A stretch of 64,000 bases of DNA from Leptospira dzoumogneensis (GCF_004770895.1 NZ_RQHS01000010.1:344878-408877), one strand, 5' to 3'; counted from the first letter of the stretch, positions 7,979-19,314 are shown. Notes: generated by a model not told the origin, from the letters alone. A program made the numbers and translations.

Positions 7979-9907
7979 TCAGATGGCGAACTGAAGAGTG
8001 AGTGAGAAATAGGTACTATTTCGATCGAAATTGAATTGTTTTTGGTTTTTGATCGCGTCTCCCGCGTAAAGGACAGTGGCTCCTGCCCAGATGGAGAAGT
8101 AGTCATTGATCTTCTTGATATAAATCAGATCATATTCCAGTAAAAGTCTGTGCCCAGGTTGCCAATTTTTCAGGAAAGGATTATTGGCAGCGTTTTCGGT
8201 ACTTCCTGTAACAGTTTTGTTCGCAACAAAATTACCGTTCGCATCGTATCCGGTTGTTCCAGTAACTGCGTTCCTATTACCGTCATACCATGCGTCTTGG
8301 ACCTTATCCTTGCGAATATCATAAATTGCGAAAATGAATCTTCCCCAAGTATCATCATAGTATTGTAGATGAATGGAAGAAGTTCTTACGTTCGCCCAGA
8401 AGGCAGCGTTTGCAATACCGTTCCCTGAGTCAAAATAAGGGAATCCACCGGATCTTGTAGCAAATAGTGGATCCCAAGTTGCGGATTTTCCGTCGGTTCT
8501 GTTCGGGTCACCGGAGGCTCTTGCAAATTGGACTCCCACACGGAAACCTTTATAGTTATAACCTGTTTGAGCCAAAAAGAAGGAAGCGTCATGCTGAACA
8601 GTTTCCTTGTAGGCAGCATGTTTGTTCGCACCGGATCCGATGGTAGTATTCAGAGTATCCCAAGAAGCGTTTATTGTCTGACCGGTGCTTCCTGTTTGGG
8701 CCGCATATTCTACACCCCAGTCCCAGGATTTTCCTGCAGGAAGACTTCTACCGGAAGCGGTTCTATTGCTCAGACGAATACCGGTAGTGAATAGATTATC
8801 TCTACCGTTTGTTCTTAGATTCGGATCCACAAGTGGACCGGAAGCGGTAGTAGTATTGTACTTTTTGATAACACCGATCTCATACAGATCTACCACTAAC
8901 TCTTCGGAAGGTTTCCAAGTATTGTATAAGAATGCAAGATAAGTATCATTCAGCGCGCTTGCTCCGCTGACTTTCTGGCTATTCGCAGTTACAAATCCGT
9001 TCGGGCCATTACTCTCTTCTGCAAGAACGGTATAACCTGCATGAGTAGACCAAGTCTTAGTATCGAATGCAACTCTTACCCCATCGAAAGAGTTACCGAT
9101 CTGACTATCGTTACGAGCACCGATGATCCTGGAATCCCCATAAGAGAAAACCTGACGACCTAAATACATTTTTGTATAAGGAAGAAAATCTTTCCAGATC
9201 ACATAAGCTTCCCGCACATCCGTATTATTTTTTACCGGGATTTGGCTTCCCGGAGCGTATGCAGTCCCGATAGAATTTGTGAAAGAAGTTGGACCGTATC
9301 CAGTCCCACTTGGGTCTTTATATTGTCCATACAAACGAGTGTCTTGGATGGTCAATTTTACCGCGAAGGATTCGTTGATATCTAAGAGTGTCCAGAACTG
9401 GCTGTTTTGCGTAACGTAGTTCTTGGAATCACTTGTGGATTTGTCAAAGTCTTGGTTATTAAAATTTTCGAATCTAGGACGGATCTGAATACCGAAACGA
9501 AGATTATCAGTGATCCAAAGATTTGGACTTTTTTTAATCGAATCCTGGTGTTCAGGAGTTAAAAGTAAAGTCCCGAGTAATTCCCCATCTAACTTACCCT
9601 TCCAAGGACTTTTATAAGGAACAGCAGGAGCTTTATCCTTCTCCTTATCTTTGTCCTTAGCATCCGAATTACTAGTCGGAGTTGCAGCAGGAGTCTGGGT
9701 AGAAGGAGCAGTGTTTTTTTCCTCCGAAGCGACCGGCTTGGCTGGAGTAGTCTCCGCCTGAGTCACTGTCTCTTGCTTAGGAGGTGCTGCATCTTGGGCC
9801 CAAAGGGTTCCCAATCCGAAAAGCCCGAAAGACAAAAAGAGTCGAACTGGCAAGAGTGAATATTTTTTGTTCCGACTCGGTCGGCTCGTAATTGTATTTT
9901 TTAACAT
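7979..9907 (-). CDS. Outer-membrane porin-like protein, alginate-export (AlgE-type) family
   Basis: Predicted outer-membrane beta-barrel of 642 residues. It has an N-terminal signal (LFLSFGLFGLGTLWAQ), a Pro/Ala/Lys-rich linker at about residues 40-95 including the run KDKDKEKDK, then a long barrel domain. The segment YLGRQVFSYGDSRIIGARN and the later WDPLF..GGFPYFDSG are hallmarks I associate with the alginate_exp domain. The chain ends in an aromatic/hydrophobic strand (YFSLTLQFAI), as expected for BAM-dependent insertion. In bacteria without alginate such proteins are general anion or small-solute channels, so alginate export is not implied. Transcribed alone, with a terminator behind it and a palindrome 18-33 bp upstream of the start. 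Confidence 0.83.
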   Translation of the reverse strand: MLKNTITSRPSRNKKYSLLPVRLFLSFGLFGLGTLWAQDAAPPKQETVTQAETTPAKPVASEEKNTAPSTQTPAATPTSNSDAKDKDKEKDKAPAVPYKSPWKGKLDGELLGTLLLTPEHQDSIKKSPNLWITDNLRFGIQIRPRFENFNNQDFDKSTSDSKNYVTQNSQFWTLLDINESFAVKLTIQDTRLYGQYKDPSGTGYGPTSFTNSIGTAYAPGSQIPVKNNTDVREAYVIWKDFLPYTKMYLGRQVFSYGDSRIIGARNDSQIGNSFDGVRVAFDTKTWSTHAGYTVLAEESNGPNGFVTANSQKVSGASALNDTYLAFLYNTWKPSEELVVDLYEIGVIKKYNTTTASGPLVDPNLRTNGRDNLFTTGIRLSNRTASGRSLPAGKSWDWGVEYAAQTGSTGQTINASWDTLNTTIGSGANKHAAYKETVQHDASFFLAQTGYNYKGFRVGVQFARASGDPNRTDGKSATWDPLFATRSGGFPYFDSGNGIANAAFWANVRTSSIHLQYYDDTWGRFIFAIYDIRKDKVQDAWYDGNRNAVTGTTGYDANGNFVANKTVTGSTENAANNPFLKNWQPGHRLLLEYDLIYIKKINDYFSIWAGATVLYAGDAIKNQKQFNFDRNSTYFSLTLQFAI

Positions 9908-9924
9908 ATGGGGAGTCCCTTATT

Positions 9925-9940
9925 TTGGATTAAAATCCAA
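9925..9940. promoter_or_regulatory. Palindrome upstream of the porin-like gene
   Basis: TTGGATT-AA-AATCCAA is an exact 7-bp-arm dyad centred about 25 bp before the porin start codon and in the 236-bp divergent gap to the 10144 gene. It has no T-tract and so is more like an operator than a terminator. The binding protein is unknown. Confidence 0.4.
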
Positions 9941-10143
9941 TATAGCGGATATAAATTAGAGTTTAGCAGATTTTGTAAACAATTTATTTGATATTTTCCT
10001 AGATTTTTTGACCTTCAGTCGCTTTTTTGAATAGAAAACTTACATTTAATATGACAAATCGGCATTTCCTCTGCTAAAGTAGAATATTCCGAAACTTCTT
10101 TTCCATCCAGGATTGCGCGGAAAGACCGATAGAATAAGATAGA

Positions 10144-10902
10144 ATGCTTAGAAAGACCAAATATATAGCCAGGGCCAGCATCTTAGTCTTTCTGCTATTC
10201 TCCCCTACATTACAAAAATTGAATCCAATTCCAGTCTCCATCAGCACGGAACCTGACTTGGATTATAATTACGAATACGAGAAGAACGGTGTATATACCA
10301 AGTTTTCGGACTGGGTACCCTATAAACTCCATAAATGGGAACCGAAATTTTTAGAAGACTACTACGAGATGTATGGTCTTAAACTTCATTATAAAGAGAA
10401 TGAACTCAGAAGGAATATATTCTTTCTAAAGGCCGGATTACAAAAAAGATTCCGTCATCCAAGGAATGCACTCTGTAGAGTAACCAATGAAGAAGAATAT
10501 CATAAATACAGACTTCTGATCTTTATGCACATGAATCTGCAGATCATGAGATCCTATATGAGGATAGCTTCTCAATTCGACAAAAGACATTTATATTTTT
10601 ATAATTTAGATTTTGCACACGAGCTAAAACAATCCTTCGAAGTTGCGGATTCATTTTATAAAGAAGCTATTCCTTATTGGGAAGCTTCCAGAAAATACGC
10701 AGATCAAGCTTCAGAGATAGATTATGATCTGGATCTAGGCACCATAGAAACGGAAAGATACGAGATCATCACTGGCAAGCTGGACTTCGGGCAGATCATT
10801 TCCGATCATAGGGAAAGGCTGACTAAAAAAAGAGAAACCGTGGGAGCTTATCTGGCAAAATATCCGGAAGCAGATAAGCCGAACCTAGATCAGATCCCTT
10901 AG
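10144..10902 (+). CDS. Conserved hypothetical protein, N-terminal signal or anchor
   Basis: I do not recognise the family. The 252-residue product has a positively charged start and hydrophobic stretch (SILVFLLFSPTL, residues 12-23) that reads as a signal peptide or membrane anchor, then a mixed alpha-helical body rich in Tyr and charged residues (LEDYYEMYGLKLHYKENELRR; SDHRERLTKKRETVGAYLAKYPE). There is no lipobox and no catalytic motif. It is transcribed alone, divergently from the porin-like gene, and is followed by repeat R3. It is probably exported to the periplasm or membrane. Confidence 0.75.
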   Translation: MLRKTKYIARASILVFLLFSPTLQKLNPIPVSISTEPDLDYNYEYEKNGVYTKFSDWVPYKLHKWEPKFLEDYYEMYGLKLHYKENELRRNIFFLKAGLQKRFRHPRNALCRVTNEEEYHKYRLLIFMHMNLQIMRSYMRIASQFDKRHLYFYNLDFAHELKQSFEVADSFYKEAIPYWEASRKYADQASEIDYDLDLGTIETERYEIITGKLDFGQIISDHRERLTKKRETVGAYLAKYPEADKPNLDQIP

Positions 10903-10911
10903 CTGCATTCT

Positions 10912-10998
10912 CACGCAGAGGCACGGAGTCGCAAAGTTTTCTTGCGTTTTGTTGGAATTCCTACATCCCACCTCTCTGCGGCTTAGCGGCTCTGCGTG
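10912..10998. repeat. Dispersed dyad repeat, copy R3
   Basis: Left arm CACGCAGAGGCACGGAG at 10912, right arm ending GCGGCTCTGCGTG at 10998, with the palindromic core TGTTGGA-AT-TCCTACA at 10950-10965. A fragment of another right arm (CTCTCTGCGTG) follows at about 11023-11033. The copy sits between the 3' ends of the 10144 gene and glnA. Confidence 0.78.
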
Positions 10999-11045
10999 GA
11001 AATTATTTCTTCGCATTTCTATCTCTCTGCGTGCCCATAAAAAAA

Positions 11046-11069
11046 CCCCGAGAAATCTCGGGGTTTTTT
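11046..11069 (-). terminator. Terminator downstream of glnA (bidirectional)
   Basis: CCCCGAG-AAAT-CTCGGGG (11046-11063) is a perfect 7-bp GC-rich hairpin flanked by A7 on one side and T6 on the other, so it can stop transcription from glnA (minus) and also from the plus strand. Confidence 0.9.
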
Positions 11070-11091
11070 AATCCATACTGAATTCTTACAA

Positions 11092-12513
<1,422 letters not shown>

Positions 12514-12586
12514 TGATACTTATCTCCTATATCTTTGTACTAGGGGTCTCTAATTCGCACGCGAAAAGCGTGTCCTGCTTAAGCTT

Positions 12587-12604
12587 ATGCAAGAGATGTG
12601 CCAA
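12587..12604 (-). promoter_or_regulatory. Sigma-54 (RpoN) promoter of glnA
   Basis: On the minus strand TTGGCAC-ATCTC-TTGCAT matches the -24/-12 consensus TTGGCAC-N5-TTGCA, with exactly ten bases between the GG and GC pairs. The start point would fall near 12577, giving a leader of about 64 nt that contains a small CACGC-GAAAA-GCGTG hairpin (12558-12572). A 6-bp dyad CTCAGG-N15-CCTGAG (12678-12704) lies about 115 bp upstream of the predicted start, a normal distance for an enhancer-binding activator site, but its identity is unproven. Confidence 0.85.
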
Positions 12605-12832
12605 ATCCTAATACCCATCCTGCAAGTATCTCTTCTCCTTATAAAAAAAGAAGGAGCCCCTTGAAAAGCAGTCCATGCTCAGGCTAAAAATCCTTGAACC
12701 TGAGGCAATCAGTAAAAAACTCCGATTGAATGGATTCGATAGAATTTTCAGCCCCGAGGTCTTGGATCTATCTGTCCTTTGTCTTGCGCTAGTTTGGTAC
12801 ACTACGCTCAAAATATAATCATGGGAGAAACC

Positions 12833-14080
12833 ATGCAAACCCTTGCCAAATGGCCTAGTCCATCAGAGCTTTCTTTTTCAGACGGGAGAGATTCCGAATC
12901 AGGAATTCCAGATTCCAAAGAATATTTTCAATCCGTCTTGGCATGGGCAAAGGAGAATGGAGCGGAAGAATATTTTTTAGCTCCTTTGGAAGAATGGGTT
13001 CCTTCTTCTCAATTGTTTTCTACCCTTCCCTCTTATCCGGTCCGCGCGCAAACGGAGATCCCGAATCCAGTTACCTTCTCCTATTTACTCCCTCCGGTAT
13101 TATTCGGAAAAAAACTTTGCTTCTGGACTTCCGAAGGAACTAGCTTAACGGACTCTTATATTCATGTTTTAGAAAAAATCGAAAGATCCGAAGAACAACT
13201 CGGCAGAATTTTCGGAACAGAGATCCGTTCTATCCCTGAGATCGTTTGGAAAGAAGAAGAGAAACATTCAAATTCTCTACTATTAGAAAGAAAATTATGG
13301 GGAAGAAGAGAGAATGGAAAAAGAGTTTCTTCCTCCTTCTCCTTGGCGAAGGCGTTTTTTGTAGGATCTTTGACGGATATCAGAGAGATCTATGAATACG
13401 AATTAGTTTCCGGATCTTCTTCCGAGTTAGAGGCCGCGATCCAAAAGTTTTTATACAAAAGAGCGGATTCCAAATACTTCTCCCTATTATCCGCTTTGGG
13501 AAAAATCGGATCCGAGAATGGATTTGTTTTTAAACCGAAGATCTATTTTTCATTCGGACTACAACTTTTACTACTCTCTTCCGTTCTTGCAGAAGCATAC
13601 GAAGAATTAATTTCTCGTTTCATACAAGAAAGACCCCAACAAAAAGACGCGTTAAACAAGTTAGAAGAATGGACTCAAAAAGAATTCCATCCCAAAACGG
13701 ATGCCGGAATGGAAGCGATCTTTGAAGAAAAAGTCGTTCATTTACTGGATAAATATTCAGACAGAACCGACAGATTCCTTCTTAAACAATTAGAAAAAGA
13801 ATATGCGCATTCTCAAAAAGATCTATCCGAACATTTCCAGCTCAGGAAGAAGGAACTAGAAGAAAAACTGATCCCTGACCTTCTCTCCCAACTAGAATCT
13901 CATTCCAAACTTTCCTTTCCGGAAGAGCTAAAATCAGAATGGGAAAATTTAGGGAAAACATTACAGACTCGTCTCGAAAATTTTCTCTTAGAAAGAAAAA
14001 ATTTACCGAATTCGGAACAAAAAGGGAACGGAAAAACACCCGAAAGCTGGAACATTCTAATCGGGCAAAGGTCTGATTAA
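12833..14080 (+). CDS. Hypothetical protein, C-terminal coiled coil
   Basis: I do not recognise this protein of about 415 residues. ATG 12833 is chosen because GGGAGA lies 4-5 bases before it; an in-frame ATG at 12821 overlaps that ribosome site. The N-terminal half is mixed alpha/beta (ENGAEEYFLAPLEEWVPSSQ; PVTFSYLLPPVLFGKKLCFW). A single hydrophobic stretch (SFGLQLLLLSSVLAEAY) is probably a buried helix. The last 130 residues are strongly charged and helical (KQLEKEYAHSQKDLSEHFQL; RKKELEEKLIPDLLSQLES), typical of a coiled coil. There is no signal peptide. It is divergent from glnA; the 319-bp gap between them holds the glnA promoter and otherwise no recognised feature. Confidence 0.75.
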   Translation: MQTLAKWPSPSELSFSDGRDSESGIPDSKEYFQSVLAWAKENGAEEYFLAPLEEWVPSSQLFSTLPSYPVRAQTEIPNPVTFSYLLPPVLFGKKLCFWTSEGTSLTDSYIHVLEKIERSEEQLGRIFGTEIRSIPEIVWKEEEKHSNSLLLERKLWGRRENGKRVSSSFSLAKAFFVGSLTDIREIYEYELVSGSSSELEAAIQKFLYKRADSKYFSLLSALGKIGSENGFVFKPKIYFSFGLQLLLLSSVLAEAYEELISRFIQERPQQKDALNKLEEWTQKEFHPKTDAGMEAIFEEKVVHLLDKYSDRTDRFLLKQLEKEYAHSQKDLSEHFQLRKKELEEKLIPDLLSQLESHSKLSFPEELKSEWENLGKTLQTRLENFLLERKNLPNSEQKGNGKTPESWNILIGQRSD

Positions 14081-14136
14081 AGAATATTGGGCCGATTTAT
14101 CCTAGGAAAGGTTTCGAATCACCCGGAGAGAAATCT

Positions 14137-14191
14137 TTGACAAGGCCGGTATTTCAAAAAAAATGACCGGTAAATACCTTTTAAGGTATTT
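14137..14191 (+). promoter_or_regulatory. Putative promoter and dyad upstream of tRNA-Met
   Basis: TTGACA at 14137-14142 is a perfect -35 hexamer, but the expected -10 position has only an A-rich match. Immediately before the tRNA, AAATACCTT-TT-AAGGTATTT (14172-14191) is a 9-bp-arm dyad. A further GGTATTT at 14148-14154 could pair with the same AAATACC, so two exclusive hairpins are possible. Confidence 0.4.
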
Positions 14192-14202
14192 CCTAGGAAT
14201 AA

Positions 14203-14277
<75 letters not shown>

Positions 14278-14300
14278 GGTCCTTTGGAGAAAACACACCC

Positions 14301-14588
14301 ATGAAAAAAACAATCCTCGCAACCCTAATCTTGCTCGCTACGGTTTTCACCGGATTCTCCTCGGTCTCCGCTCAAAGCCAAGCATGCAACCAGATCTGTG
14401 ATTTTTATACAACTTGTGTAGAAGGACAAAAAAAGCTTAGCGCTGCAGATAAACAAAAAGTGGGAGCTGGATGTTTAAATACATGCCGCAAAAATTATTC
14501 AGCAGTTACTTCTTGTTACGAAACTCATTCAGGCCAATGTACAGCTTTTAATAGCTGCCTGATGGACAGTTATAAAGGTAAAAAATAA
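14301..14588 (+). CDS. Small secreted cysteine-rich protein
   Basis: The 95-residue product has a clear signal peptide (TILATLILLATVFTGF, cleavage near SVSAQS) and a mature part of about 70 residues with eight cysteines: CNQIC, TTC, GCLNTC, SC, QC, SC. The even number and spacing suggest four disulfides formed in the periplasm or outside the cell. It resembles short Cys-rich families restricted to Leptospira. It lies 23 bp downstream of the tRNA and could be read through from its promoter. Three bases separate its stop from the convergent thiH stop. Function unknown. Confidence 0.83.
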   Translation: MKKTILATLILLATVFTGFSSVSAQSQACNQICDFYTTCVEGQKKLSAADKQKVGAGCLNTCRKNYSAVTSCYETHSGQCTAFNSCLMDSYKGKK

Positions 14589-14591
14589 TCC

Positions 14592-15728
14592 TTAAACAAT
14601 TCGATCGGGTACTTGTAAAAATGCCCGGTCGAAATCCTTAAAGACTGGATCCAGTCCCTTCTTCCTTAACATCTCCGTAAATTCTTCGATCTTCCTAGTA
14701 TCTTCTATTTCGAATTGTTTTAATTCTTCTCCGCCTGAATATCCTCCGGGATCCGTTCTGGATTCCACAGACATATGAGTGATAGGCATTCCGGCCAGAT
14801 GGTTTCTCATCCGAATGGATTCTCTTGTGGATTGAACAAGTCCGCTATCCGGTAAAAAAAGCCTAAGTGCAAATAAGAACCGAACATACTCTCTATCAGA
14901 AACAAAAATTGTCTTATCGAACTCACCTTGGGCAGGCCTCATTCTAGGAAGAGAGATTTGGATGGTAGTTCTCCAATATTTTTTAGAAAGATAATGTGCA
15001 TGTTCCCCTAATCGGAACATTTCTCCATACGGATCGGAAAGTCCGAGAAGTGCGCCTACTCCGATCCTTCTAAATCCCGCAAGTCCTCCTCTGTCTGGAG
15101 CATCCAGTCTATATCTCATATTCTTTTTCATCCCACGCAGATGATAATTGGAATAGACCTCCGGATCATAAGTCTCTTGGTAAACTACCAGACCTTCTAC
15201 TCCTTCTTCTATCAATACCTCGTATTTTTCCCGGTCCATAGGATAAATTTCAATGGAGATAGAATCGAAATAAGATTTTAAGATACGAACCGCAGATCTC
15301 AAATATTCTAAATTCGTGATAGAGTAATCTTCTCCGGTCAGGATGAGAAGGTGTCTGATCCCCTTGGAATGTAGAATTTCCGACTCTGCCCGGATCTCCG
15401 ACTCGTTTAAAGTCTTTCTGGGGATCTTATTTTCAAAACTGAATCCGCAATAAACGCAGGAAGATCTGCATTCGTTGGAAAGATACATCGGCATATAAAG
15501 AGAGATCGTATTTCCGAATCTTTTTTTGGTCCAGTCTAGCGCGAGTCTCGCCATCTCTTCCAAATAAGGATCAGCAGTCGGATGGATTAAAGAGAGATAT
15601 TCCTCGAAATTGAGCGGTTTTCCGCAGTGAGAACTATGGAGTGCGGATTCTATATCGATTTTAGATTTAGATAATACTCTTTCCTTCGCTTCTGAGAAGG
15701 AGATTTTATCAAATAACTCCGTGTACAT
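14592..15728 (-). CDS. thiH: 2-iminoacetate synthase ThiH
   Basis: Radical-SAM enzyme that cleaves tyrosine to dehydroglycine (2-iminoacetate) and p-cresol for thiazole formation in thiamine synthesis. The 378-residue chain has the [4Fe-4S] motif [11 protein letters not shown], then typical ThiH segments ([51 protein letters not shown]). Its start overlaps the thiG stop by 20 bp, so the two are translationally coupled. No thiS, thiF or TPP riboswitch is seen nearby. Confidence 0.93.
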   Translation of the reverse strand: MYTELFDKISFSEAKERVLSKSKIDIESALHSSHCGKPLNFEEYLSLIHPTADPYLEEMARLALDWTKKRFGNTISLYMPMYLSNECRSSCVYCGFSFENKIPRKTLNESEIRAESEILHSKGIRHLLILTGEDYSITNLEYLRSAVRILKSYFDSISIEIYPMDREKYEVLIEEGVEGLVVYQETYDPEVYSNYHLRGMKKNMRYRLDAPDRGGLAGFRRIGVGALLGLSDPYGEMFRLGEHAHYLSKKYWRTTIQISLPRMRPAQGEFDKTIFVSDREYVRFLFALRLFLPDSGLVQSTRESIRMRNHLAGMPITHMSVESRTDPGGYSGGEELKQFEIEDTRKIEEFTEMLRKKGLDPVFKDFDRAFLQVPDRIV

Positions 15729-16521
15729 TTCTGGATTCTTCTTCTAAAAATCCCGTAAGAGGACTAGAAGCAGATGCTTGTTTCGAAGTTTTTATTCCGG
15801 AATTGGAATATAATCTGGAGATCCTTCCTGCCTCGGTCGCGAGTTTGAATGCGTACGCTGTTTTTGCAGGATCTTTTGCGATCGCGATTGCAGTATTTAC
15901 AAGAACTGCATCCGCACCCAGCTCCATCGCTTGCGCAGCATGAGAAGGTAATCCGAGTCCTGCATCTACGACCACAGGTACATTGGATTGTTCTATGATA
16001 ATTTCTAAATTTGCTAAGGTGCGGATCCCTTGGTTGGTGCCTATCGGTGATCCTAAAGGCATTACTGTAGCGCAGCCTGCTTCTTCCAAATGTTTACATA
16101 AAATCGGATCAGCGTTTATATAAGGTAAAACGTTAAATCCTTCTTTTACGAGGATCTTTGCGGCTTTTAAGGTTTCGATCGGGTCCGGAAGAAGATACAC
16201 TGGATCAGGAGTTACTTCTAGTTTTACCCAATCGCCCCCGCCTAGTTCTCTGGAGAGTCTTGCTAGGCGGACAGCTTCTTCTGCGTCTCTTGCGCCACTC
16301 GTATTAGGTAAAAGTAATATTCTTTCCCGGTCAATTTTGGTCAGAATATCATCTTCCGTCGAGGACAGATCCACTCTTCGTAGTGCAACAGTCACTACTT
16401 CCGTTCCGGAAGAATGGATCGCTTGCTCCAAAGAAGTGCCAGAAGAGAACTTGCCAGTACCTAAAAACAGTCTGGATTTGAACCTTCTGCCTGCGATGAT
16501 TAGATCGTCTGATTCCGCCAC
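15709..16521 (-). CDS. thiG: Thiazole synthase ThiG
   Basis: Condenses 1-deoxy-xylulose 5-phosphate, 2-iminoacetate (from ThiH) and ThiS-thiocarboxylate to the thiazole phosphate of thiamine. The 270-residue TIM barrel shows [12 protein letters not shown] at the start, [20 protein letters not shown], the Schiff-base lysine region [11 protein letters not shown], and the phosphate loops [14 protein letters not shown] and [30 protein letters not shown]. It starts nine bases after the smc stop, so smc-thiG-thiH may form one transcript, an unusual pairing of chromosome segregation with vitamin synthesis that probably reflects gene packing only. Confidence 0.95.
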   Translation of the reverse strand: MAESDDLIIAGRRFKSRLFLGTGKFSSGTSLEQAIHSSGTEVVTVALRRVDLSSTEDDILTKIDRERILLLPNTSGARDAEEAVRLARLSRELGGGDWVKLEVTPDPVYLLPDPIETLKAAKILVKEGFNVLPYINADPILCKHLEEAGCATVMPLGSPIGTNQGIRTLANLEIIIEQSNVPVVVDAGLGLPSHAAQAMELGADAVLVNTAIAIAKDPAKTAYAFKLATEAGRISRLYSNSGIKTSKQASASSPLTGFLEEESRNVHGVI

Positions 16522-16530
16522 AATTCCAGA

Positions 16531-19314
16531 TTATACTGCTTCGGTCGCTCTTCCAGCAAAATCTCTAGCTTCGTCCAGTCTTAAGCTGATAATTTTGGAA
16601 ATTCCAGGTTCTTCATTTGTGACTCCGAAGATTGAATTTGCCCTATGTATCGTAGACTGAGCGTGAGTGATCACTACAAACTGTGACTTGTCTTTGAACT
16701 TATCCAAGATCTGGCAGAAACGAAGTTTATTCGCCTCATCAAGCGCTGCATCTATCTCATCCAAGAAACAGAATGGAGAAGGTTTTACCATATAGATCGC
16801 AAACAAGAGTGCGATCGCAGTTAGGGATTTTTCTCCACCGGAAAGTAGTCTTAGGTTTTGGACATGTTTGCCTGGAGGCTCTGCCATGATCTCAATACCG
16901 GCGTTTAGGCTGTCTTCCCCGTCTACGAGTTCGAGCATTGCTCTTCCCCCATTGAATAAAGTGGAGAATGTTTCCTGAAAATTCGTTCTGATCCTTTCGA
17001 ATGTTTCTCTGAAAAGTTTTTCCGACTCTTCGTTGATATTTTTCAGGATCTCTGTGATATCGTTTTTGGATCTTTCGATATCTTCTTTTTGAGTGCGATG
17101 GTGCTCGTAGATCTCTTTTACGTTCCTATATTCTTCGATAGAAAGAGGATTAATGGAGCCAAGCATTTGGATGTCTGACTTCAAACGTTTGAGTTTTGTC
17201 TCACTTTCCCCTTTTTCAGGTTTTTTGTCTTTGAATTCGTCCGCAAGTTCCTGCTCGGAGATAGAATAATCGTTGTAGAGTTCTTCTGAGAAAGATTCCA
17301 GTTGGACCTTATAAACGGAAACTGCCTTTTCCTTTTCGGTTAAGATTGGGAATAAGTTCTTATAATCTTCTTGGTTTTTCTGGATCTCGTTTTTAAGACC
17401 TTGGATCTCTTTTACTATATTTCTAAGTGCTTCTTTTTCGGAATCAAGAGCACGGCTCATTTCCAAAAATTCGTTGTATCTGTTCTCGATCTGTTGTTCC
17501 AGTTCGATCACTTCTTTTTCGAATTCCGTTTTTTTAGCGCCGAGTGTTTTGATAGATTCTTGAGCCGCCAAAATCCTTTTTTGGGTCTCTTCTATCCTTT
17601 CGGAAAGAGACTTAGCAGATTCTAGTTTTGCATTCTTTTCGGAATTTAATTCTAAGATCCGTTTTTCTAAATAAACGATCTTTTCACGGATATTCTCAGA
17701 TTCTTCTCTAAGAGACTCTATAGTTAATCCGGATTCCTTAATAGACCTGGTCAGATTTTCGTTCTCTAAGATCAGATCTTCTATCTCTTGGTCTAAACCT
17801 TCTTTTTGAGATAAAAATCCGTCTCTATCGAATAATAAACTACGGATGCTATCTTCTAAGGAGAAATATTCCCCTAATTGAGATCTGAACTTTTCAGTTT
17901 CCAGTTTTCCAGCCAGATAAGAGATTTTGTTTTTAGTCTCTTCTCCAGTATAAGAATCCAAAGCGGTTTTAAGTTCTGTTTCGACAGAATGAATTCTATC
18001 AGCTTCTCCCAGTAGGAGTTCCTTCAGACGATTTCTTTCCTCTTCTGTAGATTGGGCTTCTTTTTTACGGGATTCCAACTGAGAAATCAGATCGAAGATT
18101 ACTTCTTTTAGTCTTTCTCTCAGTTCCACATGTCGTTTGTCATTGGATTGGATCCGAGTTTCTTTCTCTTGGATGGAAGTATTCTCAGATTCTATCCTTA
18201 CTTCGATCTCCGTTTTATTTTTACGAAGATCTTCTATTCCAAGCTCTAAGGATTTACTTTCTCCTTCCAGATCGATCGCATCTTTTTCCAACTTCTCTTT
18301 ATCGATTTGTAGAAGGCTTTGTGCGGATTCTTCCTTAGTTAAGGATTCTCTAATATCAGAAATACGATCCGAATAATCTAGGATAATTCCTTTATTACTT
18401 TCTACCTTGTCTTTTTGGATCTGGGTTTGGGTGAGATGGTCCAAAAGTTTTTTGTCGATCTCTGCAACCTTCTTCTCTAAATCAGACTTATGATGATCTA
18501 ATTCTTCGATCCTGCCGGTTTCTGCGGAAATTCTTTCGAGTAGAACTACGTTCTTTTCTTTAATTTCTTTTAATTCATTCTCAGAAGTCTCATGCTTCTT
18601 AGTTAAGGTGGAAAATTTGATATAACGAATGATCTTATCAGTCTCATCCAATTCTTGTTTGAGTCTGAAATATTCTTCCGCCTTCTCCGCTTGTTTTTCC
18701 TTAACTTCCATCTCCTTCTTCATCGTATTCATAATATCTTGGATACGAAGAAGGTTCTGGTTGGTGTCTGAAAGTTTTTTAAGAGCCTCTTGCCTTTCCA
18801 TCTTGAATCTGGAAATACCCGCGGCCTCTTCGAAGATCAGCCTTCTCTCTTCCGGCTTGGAATGAAGGATACGATCCACCTTTCCTTGTTCCATGATAGA
18901 GTAACTTGATTTTCCGATACCTGTATCGAGTAAGATCTTTTCGATCTCTTTACGCTGCACACGAGAATCGTTTATTAGATATTCATTATTTCCATCCGCG
19001 TATAATCTGCGCGTCAATTTGATGGTCGGATAATCCATCTTGATAAGTTTGGAAGAATTATCGAAAACTACGCTGACTTCGGCGAAACCGGCAGGCTTAC
19101 GAGCTTCCGATCCGTGAAAGATGACATCGTCCATCTTATCACCGCGAAGACCCTTGGCGGATTTTTCGCCGAAGACCCATTTTAAAGCGTCGACTATATT
19201 CGATTTTCCGGAACCGTTAGGTCCTACAACTGCGGTAAATCCCGGATCGAGAAGAACTTCTGTCTCGTCCGCAAAGGTCTTGAATCCAACAATATTCAGG
19301 CTTTTGAGATACAT
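16531..19314 (-). CDS. smc: Chromosome segregation SMC-family ATPase, apparently lacking the hinge domain
   Basis: SMC proteins are ATP-driven DNA-loop extruders that compact and separate chromosomes. From ATG 19314 ([14 protein letters not shown]) the protein has 927 residues: N-terminal head with Walker A GPNGSGKS (31-38) and Q-loop MEQGK (141-145), about 300 residues of coiled coil, a short less coiled segment (about 461-504, including [18 protein letters not shown]), a second coiled coil, [13 protein letters not shown] (717-729), signature LSGGEKS (824-830) and Walker B FCFLDEID (848-855). Canonical SMC proteins have about 1,180 residues with a hinge of roughly 160-200 residues containing glycine-rich motifs; none is visible here, and there is no CxxC zinc hook as in Rad50. 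A TTG at 19350 would add 12 residues. Confidence 0.92.
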   Translation of the reverse strand: MYLKSLNIVGFKTFADETEVLLDPGFTAVVGPNGSGKSNIVDALKWVFGEKSAKGLRGDKMDDVIFHGSEARKPAGFAEVSVVFDNSSKLIKMDYPTIKLTRRLYADGNNEYLINDSRVQRKEIEKILLDTGIGKSSYSIMEQGKVDRILHSKPEERRLIFEEAAGISRFKMERQEALKKLSDTNQNLLRIQDIMNTMKKEMEVKEKQAEKAEEYFRLKQELDETDKIIRYIKFSTLTKKHETSENELKEIKEKNVVLLERISAETGRIEELDHHKSDLEKKVAEIDKKLLDHLTQTQIQKDKVESNKGIILDYSDRISDIRESLTKEESAQSLLQIDKEKLEKDAIDLEGESKSLELGIEDLRKNKTEIEVRIESENTSIQEKETRIQSNDKRHVELRERLKEVIFDLISQLESRKKEAQSTEEERNRLKELLLGEADRIHSVETELKTALDSYTGEETKNKISYLAGKLETEKFRSQLGEYFSLEDSIRSLLFDRDGFLSQKEGLDQEIEDLILENENLTRSIKESGLTIESLREESENIREKIVYLEKRILELNSEKNAKLESAKSLSERIEETQKRILAAQESIKTLGAKKTEFEKEVIELEQQIENRYNEFLEMSRALDSEKEALRNIVKEIQGLKNEIQKNQEDYKNLFPILTEKEKAVSVYKVQLESFSEELYNDYSISEQELADEFKDKKPEKGESETKLKRLKSDIQMLGSINPLSIEEYRNVKEIYEHHRTQKEDIERSKNDITEILKNINEESEKLFRETFERIRTNFQETFSTLFNGGRAMLELVDGEDSLNAGIEIMAEPPGKHVQNLRLLSGGEKSLTAIALLFAIYMVKPSPFCFLDEIDAALDEANKLRFCQILDKFKDKSQFVVITHAQSTIHRANSIFGVTNEEPGISKIISLRLDEARDFAGRATEAV

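Noticed and set aside
16500..16560. TPP riboswitch before thiG
   Set aside because: Only nine bases separate smc and thiG, so no leader is present.
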